From assembly GCA_963806635.1 (NCBI GenBank), contig CAWDZA010000015.1:1550001-1614000 (forward strand): a stretch of 64,000 nt of DNA, given 5' to 3'. Shown here in pieces: positions 54,163 through 62,921 of this stretch. The stretch is from CAVVEQ01 sp963806635 (GTDB lineage: Bacteria; Chloroflexota; Anaerolineae; Anaerolineales; Anaerolineaceae). Made by a program: the position numbers and the translations under genes. How positions within the stretch are numbered: position 1 is the stretch's first letter; each line of letters opens with the position of its first letter. Under the pieces are notes generated by a model. The model saw only the letters and a list, made by a program, of their open reading frames with translations, was not told the DNA's origin and did no database searches.

Positions 54163-54204
54163 GGGAATATCTACTGATTTTGTCCGATTTCTGGAGACGA
54201 ATGG

Positions 54205-54365
54205 GAAAATGCATGTGTATGTGGCGGGGCTCAGCTTGACCTCCGCCTGAGATAAGAAAAACCTTCAGCCAGCTGGATCAGGCGGCGGAAGCTACCCCGC
54301 AGAATTCGCAAGTGTCGCGCGGAAGCAACCGCTGCTTTTTAATTCCCGGCTGGCTTTTTCTTTTG
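54205..54365 (+). ncRNA. Structured leader RNA of the cysK-cysE operon (candidate riboswitch)
   Basis: Nested long-range stems are visible. An outer stem pairs GCGGGG (54224-54229) with CCCCGC (54295-54300). Inside it CCGCCTGA (54243-54250) pairs with TCAGGCGG (54278-54285), with a small CAGC/GCTG hairpin at 54266-54275. Two similar elements GCGGAAGC (54284-54292 and 54318-54326, each followed by CCGC) occur downstream. An alternative stem AGCCAGC (54267-54273)/GCTGGCT (54349-54355) with a T-run looks like an attenuator terminator competing with the inner stem. I do not match it to SAM-I, SAM-IV, T-box, cobalamin or other known classes. Cysteine or sulfur control is inferred from the gene downstream. 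Confidence 0.5.
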
Positions 54366-54378
54366 AAAGGATTCACCC

Positions 54379-55314
54379 ATGAAAATCTATAACGATATCA
54401 CCGAGCTGGTCGGGCACACCCCGCTCGTCCGCCTTGAACCGCATCGCTGTCGGCAGCCAGGCTGCAGATCGTCGCCAAGCTGGAGTACTTCAACCCCTCC
54501 CACTCGGTCAAGGATCGCATCGGGTTGGCCATGGTCGAGGCGGCCGAAAAGCAGGGGCTCCTCAACAAGGACTCGATCATCATCGAACCCACCAGCGGCA
54601 ACACCGGCATTGCCCTGGCCATGGTCGCCGCCGCGCGCGGCTACAAATGCGTCCTCACCATGCCGGAAACGATGAGCAGGGAACGCCGCATGCTCCTGCG
54701 CGCCTACGGCGCCGAGCTGATCCTCACCCCCGGCGCCGAGGGCATGGGCGGCGCCATCCGCAAGGCGGAGGAGATCGCCGCCACCGACCCGCGCTACTTC
54801 CTGCCCCAGCAGTTCAAGAACCCCGCCAACCCCGAGATCCACCGCCGCACCACCGCCGAGGAGATCTGGGCGATACCGATGGCAGGGTGGATATCTTGGT
54901 GGCGGGCGTGGGCACCGGCGGCACCATCACCGGCGTGGGCGAGGTGCTCAAGGAACGCAAGCCCTCCGTGCAGGTGGTGGCCGTCGAGCCGGATGCCTCG
55001 GCGGTGCTCTCCGGCGAGCCCAAAGGCCCGCATCCCATCCAGGGCATCGGCGCCGGTTTCATCCCCGAAGTGCTGAATACGAAGATCTACGACCACATCG
55101 TGCGGGTAAAGAACGAGGATGCCTTTGCAACCGCCCGCGCGATGGCCACCCAGGAAGGCCTGCTGGTGGGCATCTCCTCCGGCGCGGCCGTCTGGGCTGC
55201 ACTGCAGGTGGGTGCCGAGCCTTCCAGTAACGCGGCAAGCTGATCGTGGTCATCATCCCCTCCTTTGGCGAGCGCTACCTGAGCACCCCGCTCTACGCGG
55301 ACCTGGGGGGATGA
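54379..55314 (+). CDS. cysK: Cysteine synthase (O-acetylserine sulfhydrylase), frame broken
   Basis: The start MKIYNDITELVGHTPLVRL is typical. The full span is exactly 312 codons, the normal CysK length, although four frame changes are needed (near 54438, 54465, 54870 and 55225). In the restored frames are the PLP-Lys region YFNPSHSVKDRIGLAM, EPTSGNTGIALAMVAAARGY (substrate loop), MPETMSRERR, GVGTGGTITGVG (phosphate loop), EPDASAVLSG, GISSGAAVWAAL and SFGERYLSTPLY. The enzyme makes cysteine from O-acetylserine and sulfide. All active-site motifs and the length survive, so the breaks are likely sequence errors. It is first in an operon with cysE. Confidence 0.85.
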
Positions 55315-55315
55315 C

Positions 55316-56177
55316 ATGAACAGCGCACAGCTTTCAACCGCAGTGCCCGATGAAAAAATGAAAAACGAACCCCGCGATATCCTCAACCTGCAACCCCGTA
55401 AGAAGGGAGCTTTCGCCCGCATCCGTGCCGATATCCAGTCGGTTTTCGACCGCGACCCGGCTGCCCGCTCTGTGATCGAAGTCCTGCTCACCTACCCCGG
55501 CCTGCACGCCATCTGGGGGCACCGCCTCTCGCACTGGCTCTGGACCCATCACCTCAAGCTGCTTGGGCGCGTCACCCAGACCTTCTTCCGCTGGCTGACC
55601 GGCATCGAGATCCACCCCGGCGCGACCATCGGCGAGCGATTTCTTCATCGACCACGGCATGGGCGTGGTCATCGGCGAGACGGCCGAGGTGGGCCGCAAC
55701 GTCACCCTCTACCACGGGGTCACCCTGGGCGGCGTCAGCCTCAACAAGGGCAAGCGCCACCCCACCCTGGAGGATAACGTGGTGGTCGGCGCCGGCGCCA
55801 AGGTGCTGGGCGCCATCACCATCGGCGCATCCAGCCGCATCGGCGCCAACGCCGTGGTGGTCAAGGATGTGCCCCCCGATTCGGTGGTGGTCGGCGTCCC
55901 GGGGCAGGTCGTCCACCGCACCCAGCCGCACGATAACTCTCCCGACCTGGCGCATAACCGCCTGCCGGATATGCTCACAGAGTCCATCGTCTCCCTGATG
56001 CAGCGCGTGGACGCGGTGGAATCCACCCTGCACCTGCATGGCATCCAGCACCCGGTCCTGAATGGCGACGGCGCCTGGAAGGACGAGCACCCCGGCGATG
56101 AAAAGCCGGAACCTCCCGCCAAAGTGATCCACGCCCCGCAGGATGGGCAGTGGCGCGGTGAAGATTTCCAGATATAA
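55316..56177 (+). CDS. cysE: Serine O-acetyltransferase (EpsC/CysE type), one frame change
   Basis: The ATG at 55316 follows the cysK TGA by one base. The N-terminal domain has DIQSVFDRDPAARSVIEVLLTYPGLHAIWGHRLSHWLW and the catalytic LTGIEIHPGATIGERFF. After one indel near 55640 the hexapeptide repeats follow: IDHGMGVVIGETAEVGRNVTLYHGVTLGG, KGKRHPTLEDNVVVGAGAKVLGAITIG, SRIGANAVVVKDVPPDSVVVGVPG. A C-terminal extension of about 65 residues goes beyond the usual end. It makes O-acetylserine, the CysK substrate, so the pair forms the last steps of cysteine synthesis. Confidence 0.9.
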
Positions 56178-56182
56178 AAATA

Positions 56183-56208
56183 CCCGGGGAGGCACTCACC
56201 TCTCCGGG
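56183..56208 (+). terminator. Hairpin after the cysKE operon
   Basis: CCCGGGGAGG-CACT-CACCTCTCCGGG hairpin between convergent genes; only a short T-stretch follows. Confidence 0.6.
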
Positions 56209-56228
56209 CGATTTCTAATCGGGTCTGA

Positions 56229-57194
56229 TCAGCTTTTCTTTCGGAAATTGACCACCAGCACCGCGCCCAGGCCCAGCGCGCACAGCGCGATGATCCCCAT
56301 CCCCAGCGTTCGGCGGTCCAGTTTGGGCAGACCCGATATCAGTGGTTCCGGGGTGGGTGTGGCGGTGGCAGTGGGGGTGTAATAGGGTGTGGCGGTTTTG
56401 GTTGGCACGCGCGATGTGGCTGTCCGCGTGGGACGGACGGAGGTGGCAGTGGGCGTGGGGGTGATGGTCACCGTGGGGGCAATTTTAATGATCAGCTTCA
56501 TTCCGTTATAAATGGTTGTGGAGCCCACCAGCGAATTCATCTGCTGGATCTCGTTGATGTGTACTCCGTAAGCCACGGCGATGCTCCACAGCGTCTGCCC
56601 AGGCTCGACGATGTGCACCACCGAGCCATCCGGATAAGGGGTAGCGGTGATCACCGGCTGCATCACCTGCGAGATCACGGGGGCTTTGGTGCCGGTTATA
56701 CCTGTGGCTGTGCTGTTGCCAGTAGCCCCCGCCCGGTAAGCCGCGTGAACGATATAGACGGTGCCCGTACTGCTATCCGCTACGCCCGCACCAATGTGGG
56801 TGTAATTGGAGTTGGTCATGGGGATCATGTGGGCGGCATCCGACCAGACTGCCGCGATCCAATCGAGGGTGCCAGCCCTGGAGCGTGCCCAGTTTTCGGT
56901 GGCAAAAACCGTCCCGCCGCTGCCATAACCCGCGGCAGATATCCTGCCGGCTACGTTTCCGATGTGGTCGCTCAGGTTATTATCTGCCATATACTGCGCG
57001 GTCCACTGAGCAGTGCCATCCAGAATGGGATCTTCGATCAGCGCCGGCAGCCCGTTGGCGGTGCGGATGCTGTTGACCAGCGCAATGAGATCGCCCGTTG
57101 AAATGTTACCGGATTGCACCGTGGTGGAAAGGGCAGCCAGCAGGGAAACAGCCAGCCCAAACGCGAGAAGAATCGGGAATACAATTCGCTTCAT
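56229..57194 (-). CDS. Secreted CAP/SCP-domain protein with LysM and C-terminal anchor
   Basis: A 321-residue protein with a signal peptide (FPILLAFGLAVSLLAALSTTVQS). Residues ~30-160 form a CAP/SCP domain (LVNSIRTANGLPALIEDPILDGTAQWTAQYMADNNLSDHIG, TENWARSRAG, YTHIGAGVADSSTG). A LysM domain follows (VHIVEPGQTLWSIAVAYGVHINEIQQMNSL...IYNGMKLII). Then come a Thr-Pro linker and a C-terminal helix GMGIIALCALGLGAVLVVNF with a basic end, which may anchor the protein in the membrane. It probably binds peptidoglycan on the cell surface. Confidence 0.85.
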   Translation of the reverse strand: MKRIVFPILLAFGLAVSLLAALSTTVQSGNISTGDLIALVNSIRTANGLPALIEDPILDGTAQWTAQYMADNNLSDHIGNVAGRISAAGYGSGGTVFATENWARSRAGTLDWIAAVWSDAAHMIPMTNSNYTHIGAGVADSSTGTVYIVHAAYRAGATGNSTATGITGTKAPVISQVMQPVITATPYPDGSVVHIVEPGQTLWSIAVAYGVHINEIQQMNSLVGSTTIYNGMKLIIKIAPTVTITPTPTATSVRPTRTATSRVPTKTATPYYTPTATATPTPEPLISGLPKLDRRTLGMGIIALCALGLGAVLVVNFRKKS

Positions 57195-57265
57195 CGGTGG
57201 GAATTATACCAAAGGCGGTTTTCCCCCTCCGAGGCGCAGTTAAGGATATTCTTAATCATTAAATA

Positions 57266-57294
57266 GACAACAGCCGGGGTTTTCGGCTGTTGTC
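57266..57294. terminator. Hairpin after the CBS-domain gene
   Basis: GACAACAGCCG-GGGTTTT-CGGCTGTTGTC, downstream of the CBS gene on the minus strand and upstream of the CAP gene. Confidence 0.6.
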
Positions 57295-57316
57295 ATCATC
57301 CAGCAAATATTGCGGT

Positions 57317-57736
57317 TTAGGAAAGCGCCCTCTCCGCTCCGCCGTACCCAAACGACTCAGCTACCACCAGGAAATCGGTGGCAGCGATCATTCCCACCAG
57401 GCCGCCCTTTTCATCCACCACGGGCAGGTGGTGAATGCGCATTTCCTTCATCTTGGCAGCGCATTCCTGCACGGTCATCGTCTGGGGCACCATCACAACC
57501 GGCGTGTGCATGATCTCCTTCACCTTCACCTTGGAGGGATTTTGGCTGTGTGCCACGATCTTGTCGCAGATATCTATGGTGGTAACGATGCCATATTCCG
57601 GGCTGTCTGCCGTTTTGTTCACTAGCAGGCTGTCCACGTAGCGCCGGCGCATCAGTGCCAGGGCCTCCGTTACAGGTGCCTCGGGGTCGATGAACAGGAT
57701 CAGGTTGATCATCCAGTCTCGTACGGTGGATTTCAT
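57317..57736 (-). CDS. Stand-alone CBS-domain pair protein
   Basis: A 139-residue protein with two CBS domains: VRDWMINLILFIDPEAPVTEALALMRRRYVDSLLV...GIVTTIDICDKIV and VKEIMHTPVVMVPQTMTVQECAAKMKEMRIHHLPVVDEKGGLVGMIAATDFL. CBS pairs bind adenosyl ligands and regulate partner proteins. No partner gene is obvious. Confidence 0.9.
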   Translation of the reverse strand: MKSTVRDWMINLILFIDPEAPVTEALALMRRRYVDSLLVNKTADSPEYGIVTTIDICDKIVAHSQNPSKVKVKEIMHTPVVMVPQTMTVQECAAKMKEMRIHHLPVVDEKGGLVGMIAATDFLVVAESFGYGGAERALS

Positions 57737-57787
57737 ATTTCGTCTCCGTTGGGTGAAATGGATTGCTCTAGGCGTATTGTAGCACGT

Positions 57788-58573
57788 TCAGCGCGGCCAC
57801 TTCCAGCCCTGCAGGGTTGCCAGCGCGCCCGTATCCGTCAGGTCCAGTTGGATGGGGGTGACCGATATATAGCCCTGCTTGATGGCGCCAAAATCGGTGT
57901 CATCCTCCTCCACGCCGGTCGGGGCCTCACCGCCAATCCAGTAATACGGTTTGCCGCGCGGGTCCTCACGCCGCACCAGCTCGTCGCGGTAAATGCGCTG
58001 CCCCTGGCGGGTTACCTTCCAACCCTTGATCTCGCCTTCCGGGATGCCGGGCACGTTCAGGTTCAGCAGCGTGCCGGTTGTAAATCCTTTTTTCAAAAGC
58101 ATCTGCGCCGCTTTGCGGGCTGCCCGCGCCGCGGGCTTGAAGTCGAACGGTCCGCTGGAATATTCAGCACTATCCAGGGAGACCGCGATGGCCGGGATGC
58201 CAGAGATGGCAGCCTCCATGGCCGCAGTCACCGTGCCTGAATAGGTTACATCGTGACCCACGTTCGCGTTCGGGTTGATCCCCGAAACCACCAGGTCCAG
58301 CGGCGTTTCGATGAATCCCAGAATGGCGAGTGCAACGCAATCGGAGGGCGCTCCGTCACTGCAGAAAGCCTGGCTGCCATCGGCCAGCACCGCCCTGCGC
58401 ACCCGCAGCGGACGGTGCATGGTCTTCACATGCCCCGATGCGCTCCAGTTTCGGTCGGGCGCCAGCACGGTCACCTCGCCGATCCTGCGCATTTCTTTGG
58501 CCAGCGCCAGCAGCCCTGGTGCATTCACGCCGTCGTCGTTCGTAACCAGGATGTTGAGTTTCTTTTCAGTCAT
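57788..58573 (-). CDS. surE: 5'/3'-nucleotidase SurE
   Basis: A 261-residue SurE. The N-terminus LNILVTNDDGVNAPGLLALAKEMRRIGEVTVLAPDRNWSASGH has the catalytic metal-binding Asp-Asp pair. SDGAPSDCVALAILGFIETPLDLVVSGINPNANVGHDVTYSGTVTAAMEAAISGIPAIAVSL is the other conserved part. It is a metal-dependent nucleoside 5'-monophosphatase. Confidence 0.95.
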   Translation of the reverse strand: MTEKKLNILVTNDDGVNAPGLLALAKEMRRIGEVTVLAPDRNWSASGHVKTMHRPLRVRRAVLADGSQAFCSDGAPSDCVALAILGFIETPLDLVVSGINPNANVGHDVTYSGTVTAAMEAAISGIPAIAVSLDSAEYSSGPFDFKPAARAARKAAQMLLKKGFTTGTLLNLNVPGIPEGEIKGWKVTRQGQRIYRDELVRREDPRGKPYYWIGGEAPTGVEEDDTDFGAIKQGYISVTPIQLDLTDTGALATLQGWKWPR

Positions 58574-58641
58574 TTCATTTCTTTCAAGGAGAATATCATC
58601 CGGCTGAATTTTAACCGCTTTGGATTAAATGGGTTAAGAAA

Positions 58642-58671
58642 CATCAAGGCGCCCGATGCGGGCGCCTTGAT
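58642..58671 (-). terminator. Terminator of the pyrophosphatase gene
   Basis: ATCAAGGCGCCC-GATGC-GGGCGCCTTGAT stem, downstream of hppA on the minus strand. Confidence 0.7.
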
Positions 58672-58692
58672 TAACTTCGGTGGAAAGGTGGC

Positions 58693-61020
58693 TTACTTCG
58701 CGTTGCCCGTATCCACGATGAGTTCAGCAGGGGATTTCTTGCTCTGCAGGATGGCCCAGATCACCGCCACCAGCAGCAGGGCTGCCACAATGTATTCCGC
58801 GATGACGTTGTTCGCGTATCGCACGATCAGGGGCGCTGCCAGCAGGCTGATCAGATTGACCACCTTGATCATTGGGTTGAGCGCCGGACCGGCGGTGTCT
58901 TTTAGCGGATCGCCGACGGTATCACCCACCACACTGGCTTTGTGCCGTTCTGAACTTTTGCCGGTGTTGGCTTTGATGTTCACCGGTTCGTCTTCGATGG
59001 ACTTCTTGGCATTATCCCAGGCGCCGCCGGCGTTGGCCATAAAGACCGCCAATAGCTGCCCGGAGAGGATCACCCCGGCCAGGAAACCACCCAGGGCTTC
59101 CACGCCGAACGCCAAACCGACCACCAGGGGGGTGATGGCGGCGATGATCGCCAGCGGAAGCAGTTCCTTCTGTGCCGAGCGGGTGGAGATGCCCACCACC
59201 TGGGCGTAATCCGGGGTCACCGTGCCTTCCATGATCCCGGGGATGCGGAACTGTCGTCTAACCTCTTCCACGATCTGCCCCGCCGCGCGGCTGACCGCGC
59301 GGATGGCGAAGGCGCTGAACAACCAGGGGATGGCTCCACCGATCAGGAAGCCGACGAAGATCATCGGGGCTGAGATGCGGATCGAATCCATCACCTCTAC
59401 ACCCATGGACGCCTGAACATGACTCACATCGGTGATGTAGGAAGCGAACAGGCTCACCGCCGCGATGACAGCCGAGGCGATGGCCACACCCTTGGTGATG
59501 GCTTTGGTGGTGTTGCCCACCGCGTCCAGGTCTGCCATGATCTGACGGGCTTTCTTGGTCTCTTCATCCTCCAAGCCATGCCAGGCCATCTCACCGATGC
59601 CATTGGCGTTATCAGCGATGGGTCCGTAGGAATCCATGGCCACATTGTTGCCCGTGTGGCTGAGCATGCCGATGCCGATCATCGCGATCCCATAAAGGGT
59701 GTAAATGGGCGGCATGTCCCTGTAGAGGATCACTGCAAAAACGAAGGATAACCCAATGAGCAGGGTGGCCCACACGGCCGACTCCATCCCGAGTGAAAGC
59801 CCGGAGAGGATGGTGGTGGCGGAGCCAGTCTGGGTGGATTTGACCACTTCCTTCACCGGCGCGCGTTTGGTGGCCGTGAAGTAGGAGGTAAGCGGGTTGA
59901 ACGCCACCGCCAGGCCCACGCCGATGGTGGTGAGCATCGCCAGACGCCAATCGTTGGCGTAGAGGATGGCCACCAGGAAGGACCAGAACACCGTGTTGAT
60001 GCTGGAAACTTCGTAGGAGCGGAACATGGATTCCTCGGCGTCGTGCGCGCGCAGGAATTTGACCGGGATCGATTCCCAGATCGGCACAGTGAAGGTGCCC
60101 AGGATCGAGCTGATCACCCCGATGGCGCGGATGACGAGCGGGTAGATGATCCATTTGATGCTGTGGGTCGGGTCCACTTCCATCAGCGCAAGACCCAGGA
60201 TCAGCGCAGAAACGATGGTGACCTCGTAACTTTCGAAGATATCCGCAGCCATGCCGGCGCAGTCGCCCACGTTATCGCCCACCAGGTCGGCGATGACGGC
60301 CGCGTTGCGCGGGTCGTCTTCCGGAACGCCCACTTCCACCTTGCCCACCAGGTCGGCGCCCACATCTGCAGCCTTGGTGTAGATGCCGCCGCCCACGCGC
60401 ATGAAGAGCGCCAGCAGCGTCCCACCGAAACCGAAACCGAGCAGCACGTCCGGGGCGGCCGGTCCGAAGATGATGAAGATCACAGTACCGCCCAGCAGCC
60501 CCAACCCATCGGTGAGCATGCCGGTGTAGGTGCCGGAGTAATAAGCGATGGAGAGGGCTTCATTGAAGCTGCGGCGGGAGGCAGAGGCGGCGCGCACATT
60601 GGCCTGGATGGCCATGCGCATGCCATATTGCCCCACGATCAGCGAGAAGCTTGCCCCGGCGATGAATGCGAGCATTCTGCCCACCGCGATGATGGTGGTT
60701 GTGTTATCGGGGAACATCAGGGTCGCTTCTTCGGTCGGGGGAACCACATAGACGCTCAGGAAAAGCGCCACTGCCATGACTGCAATGAAGGGCAGAATGG
60801 TGCGCAGCTGTTTGGAAAGGTACGCATCAGCGCCTACGCGGATCGCGTTCCAAACTTCCTGCATTTTCTCGGTACCTTTATCTTTGGCGAGCACACCTTT
60901 TCTCAGCCAGGCGGCATAGATCAGGCTGACAAACGCGGTCACCAGCACAAGTACAATAGCGAGCTGTTCAAAATTATCCAGGCCCAGCCTTGAGCCCATT
61001 CCTAAAATGTCTAATTCCAT
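58693..61020 (-). CDS. hppA: Membrane-bound proton-translocating pyrophosphatase
   Basis: A 775-residue protein with about 16 helices. The catalytic motif is GADLVGKVEVGVPEDDPRNAAVIADLVGDNVGDCAGMAADIFESYE. A second set of acidic residues is in NAGGAWDNAKKSIE and VVGDTVGDPLKDTAGPALNPMIK. The segment VGNTTKAITKGVAIAS has Lys where K+-dependent forms have Ala, which assigns it to the K+-independent H+-PPase type. It couples PPi hydrolysis to H+ export. It has its own promoter region and terminator. Confidence 0.95.
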   Translation of the reverse strand: MELDILGMGSRLGLDNFEQLAIVLVLVTAFVSLIYAAWLRKGVLAKDKGTEKMQEVWNAIRVGADAYLSKQLRTILPFIAVMAVALFLSVYVVPPTEEATLMFPDNTTTIIAVGRMLAFIAGASFSLIVGQYGMRMAIQANVRAASASRRSFNEALSIAYYSGTYTGMLTDGLGLLGGTVIFIIFGPAAPDVLLGFGFGGTLLALFMRVGGGIYTKAADVGADLVGKVEVGVPEDDPRNAAVIADLVGDNVGDCAGMAADIFESYEVTIVSALILGLALMEVDPTHSIKWIIYPLVIRAIGVISSILGTFTVPIWESIPVKFLRAHDAEESMFRSYEVSSINTVFWSFLVAILYANDWRLAMLTTIGVGLAVAFNPLTSYFTATKRAPVKEVVKSTQTGSATTILSGLSLGMESAVWATLLIGLSFVFAVILYRDMPPIYTLYGIAMIGIGMLSHTGNNVAMDSYGPIADNANGIGEMAWHGLEDEETKKARQIMADLDAVGNTTKAITKGVAIASAVIAAVSLFASYITDVSHVQASMGVEVMDSIRISAPMIFVGFLIGGAIPWLFSAFAIRAVSRAAGQIVEEVRRQFRIPGIMEGTVTPDYAQVVGISTRSAQKELLPLAIIAAITPLVVGLAFGVEALGGFLAGVILSGQLLAVFMANAGGAWDNAKKSIEDEPVNIKANTGKSSERHKASVVGDTVGDPLKDTAGPALNPMIKVVNLISLLAAPLIVRYANNVIAEYIVAALLLVAVIWAILQSKKSPAELIVDTGNAK

Positions 61021-61227
61021 CTCGGCTCCTTGATAAAAATTTTTACAGCCGGATCACACCTGCCTGACAGATTCCCTGGGATTGGCGTTGGGTACCTGTG
61101 TGGGGAACGGAAAGCGCAAGGCGACCCGACTGAATCGTTTATCAAAATTCCGCGTTAAACCTGCGGAATTTGACCGATTTTAATCGATTTTTAACCAAGC
61201 GGTAAGGGTTTGCTGCTTGATCCCCCG

Positions 61228-62571
61228 CTACCACACCCGTTCAAGATCAGGGTTTTCGCAGGCGCGTCTGCCCACCTTGGCCATGTCGATCCATTCCCCG
61301 CCCACCTTCACCCTAACCACGTCGGCGGTGAAATCAGTGACCGTGTTGGCGTGGTTATCGAAGAGGGAGGAACCCACAGCGTAAATATCCACCGGAACCT
61401 TGAGTTTTTCAAATCGTGCAATGCGCTCGGTATTGAACCCGCCCGAGACCACGATCTTCACCGCGCGGCAGAAGTTGCGGGCCCGCTCGCGCCACGCGCC
61501 GGGAATATCCCAGGATTCCCAGTCGTTATCCAGTGCGTTGCGCACATTGAAAACCAACCGCGGAGTCACCCCCAGGTCCAGAGTCGCATCCCCCAGCGGC
61601 GGTACAGAAACATCCCGCAGCGAGCCACCTGTATCCAGACGCACACCGAAAAGTTTAAAGCAATCCGCTTCTTCGGTCTTGCCTTCGTCCAAAAGCTGAC
61701 TGTATTCATGGAACATAGCCCGGCAGACTTTCAGCGAATCCTGCACGCAATCGTTGTTGAAATCCACCAGCGCGATGCGCGGAATGCTGGCCGGCAGCGT
61801 ATGCGAGAAAGCCACCATCGCCCCCGCGGTATCCCCCATGAAGGTGGCGATGGCCGAGTGCGCCACGGTTCCCCCGCCCATCCCGCCCCACCAGTCCCCC
61901 TGCGCATCGGTGGAGATGACCGGCCCGAGGGTTGAGGAGTGATCCAGGTTGAAGCGCTGCACGGCAATGTTGTATGCGTATCCATCCCCGGCTTGCACTT
62001 CATGGATATCAAAACGGGCTGGGAAAAAGAGCATGGGTTTGCCGTGCGCGGCTACCAGTGTTTCCAGCACGTTCGTAGCCACCCGGCTGGCGCGGGTGAG
62101 GATGCCGAGGGTCGGCGTTTCCAGAATGGCAAAATCGCGGTAGCGCCCGCGAACCTTAAGTACGGGTTGGATGTGCTCGGGGTCGCCGTCATAATGCACC
62201 TTGCAGCCATCATGCACTGCCCACACCTGGAGCTTTTCGGAAGTATCCACAAATTGGTCATTCTGCCAGTAACCGGTGCAATGGCGCAGCATGGCCAGGG
62301 ATTTATCCACCCCTACCACCAGGGTGGTGCCCGCCCGGCGGGTGAACCACTGCATCTCCACTTCCAGGTCACCGGGGTGGATCTTGGCTTCCTGTAAATG
62401 CTCCGGGATGCCCGGCCGGTTTCCTTCCAGGGTGGAACCTTCCGCCGAAAGGGCAGAGAGCATCACGGCCACGTTCACAAAGTATTTATCGGTGTACCAT
62501 CCCTGGCGCATGCGCTCGATATCCAGCTTAAAAGTGCTGTTTGTCAGGCGCTGGTGATCAAAGATGCTCAT
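61228..62571 (-). CDS. Nicotinate phosphoribosyltransferase
   Basis: A 447-residue enzyme of the NAPRTase family. It starts MSIFDHQRLTNSTFKLDIERMRQGWYTDKYFVNVAVML and contains EMQWFTRRAGTTLVVGVDKSLAMLRHC, LKVRGRYRDFAILETPTLGILTRASRVATNVLETLVAAHGKPMLFFPARFDIHEVQAGDGYAYNIA, LVDFNNDCVQDSLKV, GVRLDTGGSLRDVSVP and VSGGFNTERIARFEKL. It converts nicotinate and PRPP to nicotinate mononucleotide in NAD salvage. The about 200-base gap to hppA upstream of it in the plus direction holds no gene. Confidence 0.9.
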   Translation of the reverse strand: MSIFDHQRLTNSTFKLDIERMRQGWYTDKYFVNVAVMLSALSAEGSTLEGNRPGIPEHLQEAKIHPGDLEVEMQWFTRRAGTTLVVGVDKSLAMLRHCTGYWQNDQFVDTSEKLQVWAVHDGCKVHYDGDPEHIQPVLKVRGRYRDFAILETPTLGILTRASRVATNVLETLVAAHGKPMLFFPARFDIHEVQAGDGYAYNIAVQRFNLDHSSTLGPVISTDAQGDWWGGMGGGTVAHSAIATFMGDTAGAMVAFSHTLPASIPRIALVDFNNDCVQDSLKVCRAMFHEYSQLLDEGKTEEADCFKLFGVRLDTGGSLRDVSVPPLGDATLDLGVTPRLVFNVRNALDNDWESWDIPGAWRERARNFCRAVKIVVSGGFNTERIARFEKLKVPVDIYAVGSSLFDNHANTVTDFTADVVRVKVGGEWIDMAKVGRRACENPDLERVW

Positions 62572-62654
62572 TCGTCCTCCAGAAACTCAGGCTGTTGGAA
62601 TAATACACCATTAAATCGTTGCGAATAGTCCTGCGAATGGTTTAAAATGAAATT

Positions 62655-62891
62655 ATGGCAAATCTTGAAGTGGTTGCCCGCTGGGTGATGTTTTTCGGTA
62701 TTGGGCTGCTGATCACCGGCGCGCTGCTTTGGGGGATCAGTAAGATCCCAGGCATCGAGAAGTTTCCTTCCGGCATGTTCACCTTCCAGGTGGGCAATGC
62801 AACTTGCTTCTTCCCCATCCTGCTCTCGATCGTCCTCAGCATTCTATTGACCATTGTTTTGAACGTGATCGTAAAAATGATGAACCGCTGA
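62655..62891 (+). CDS. DUF2905-family small membrane protein
   Basis: A 78-residue protein with two helices (VMFFGIGLLITGALLWGISKI and CFFPILLSIVLSILLTIVLNVIVKMM) separated by IPGIEKFPSGMFTFQVGNAT, the DUF2905 pattern (P-G-x-x-x-x-x-x-G-x-F-T-F-x-x-x-x-x-x-FP). Function unknown. It stands alone between two minus-strand genes. Confidence 0.85.
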   Translation: MANLEVVARWVMFFGIGLLITGALLWGISKIPGIEKFPSGMFTFQVGNATCFFPILLSIVLSILLTIVLNVIVKMMNR

Positions 62892-62921
62892 TTTCTCTGC
62901 CTTCATTCCTTAACCAACCAA

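Noticed and set aside
54211..54252. Short open frame in the cysKE leader (MHVYVAGLSLTSA)
   Set aside because: It could be a leader peptide, but it has no Cys or other regulatory codon run and no clear ribosome site, so RNA structure explains the region better.
54205..54365. T-box, SAM or cobalamin riboswitch upstream of cysK
   Set aside because: The conserved T-box GGUGGNACCGCG, SAM-I core and cobalamin box are not present.
60043..60993. A 316-codon plus-strand open frame opposite hppA
   Set aside because: His/Asp/Glu-rich shadow sequence; the pyrophosphatase on the minus strand is certain.
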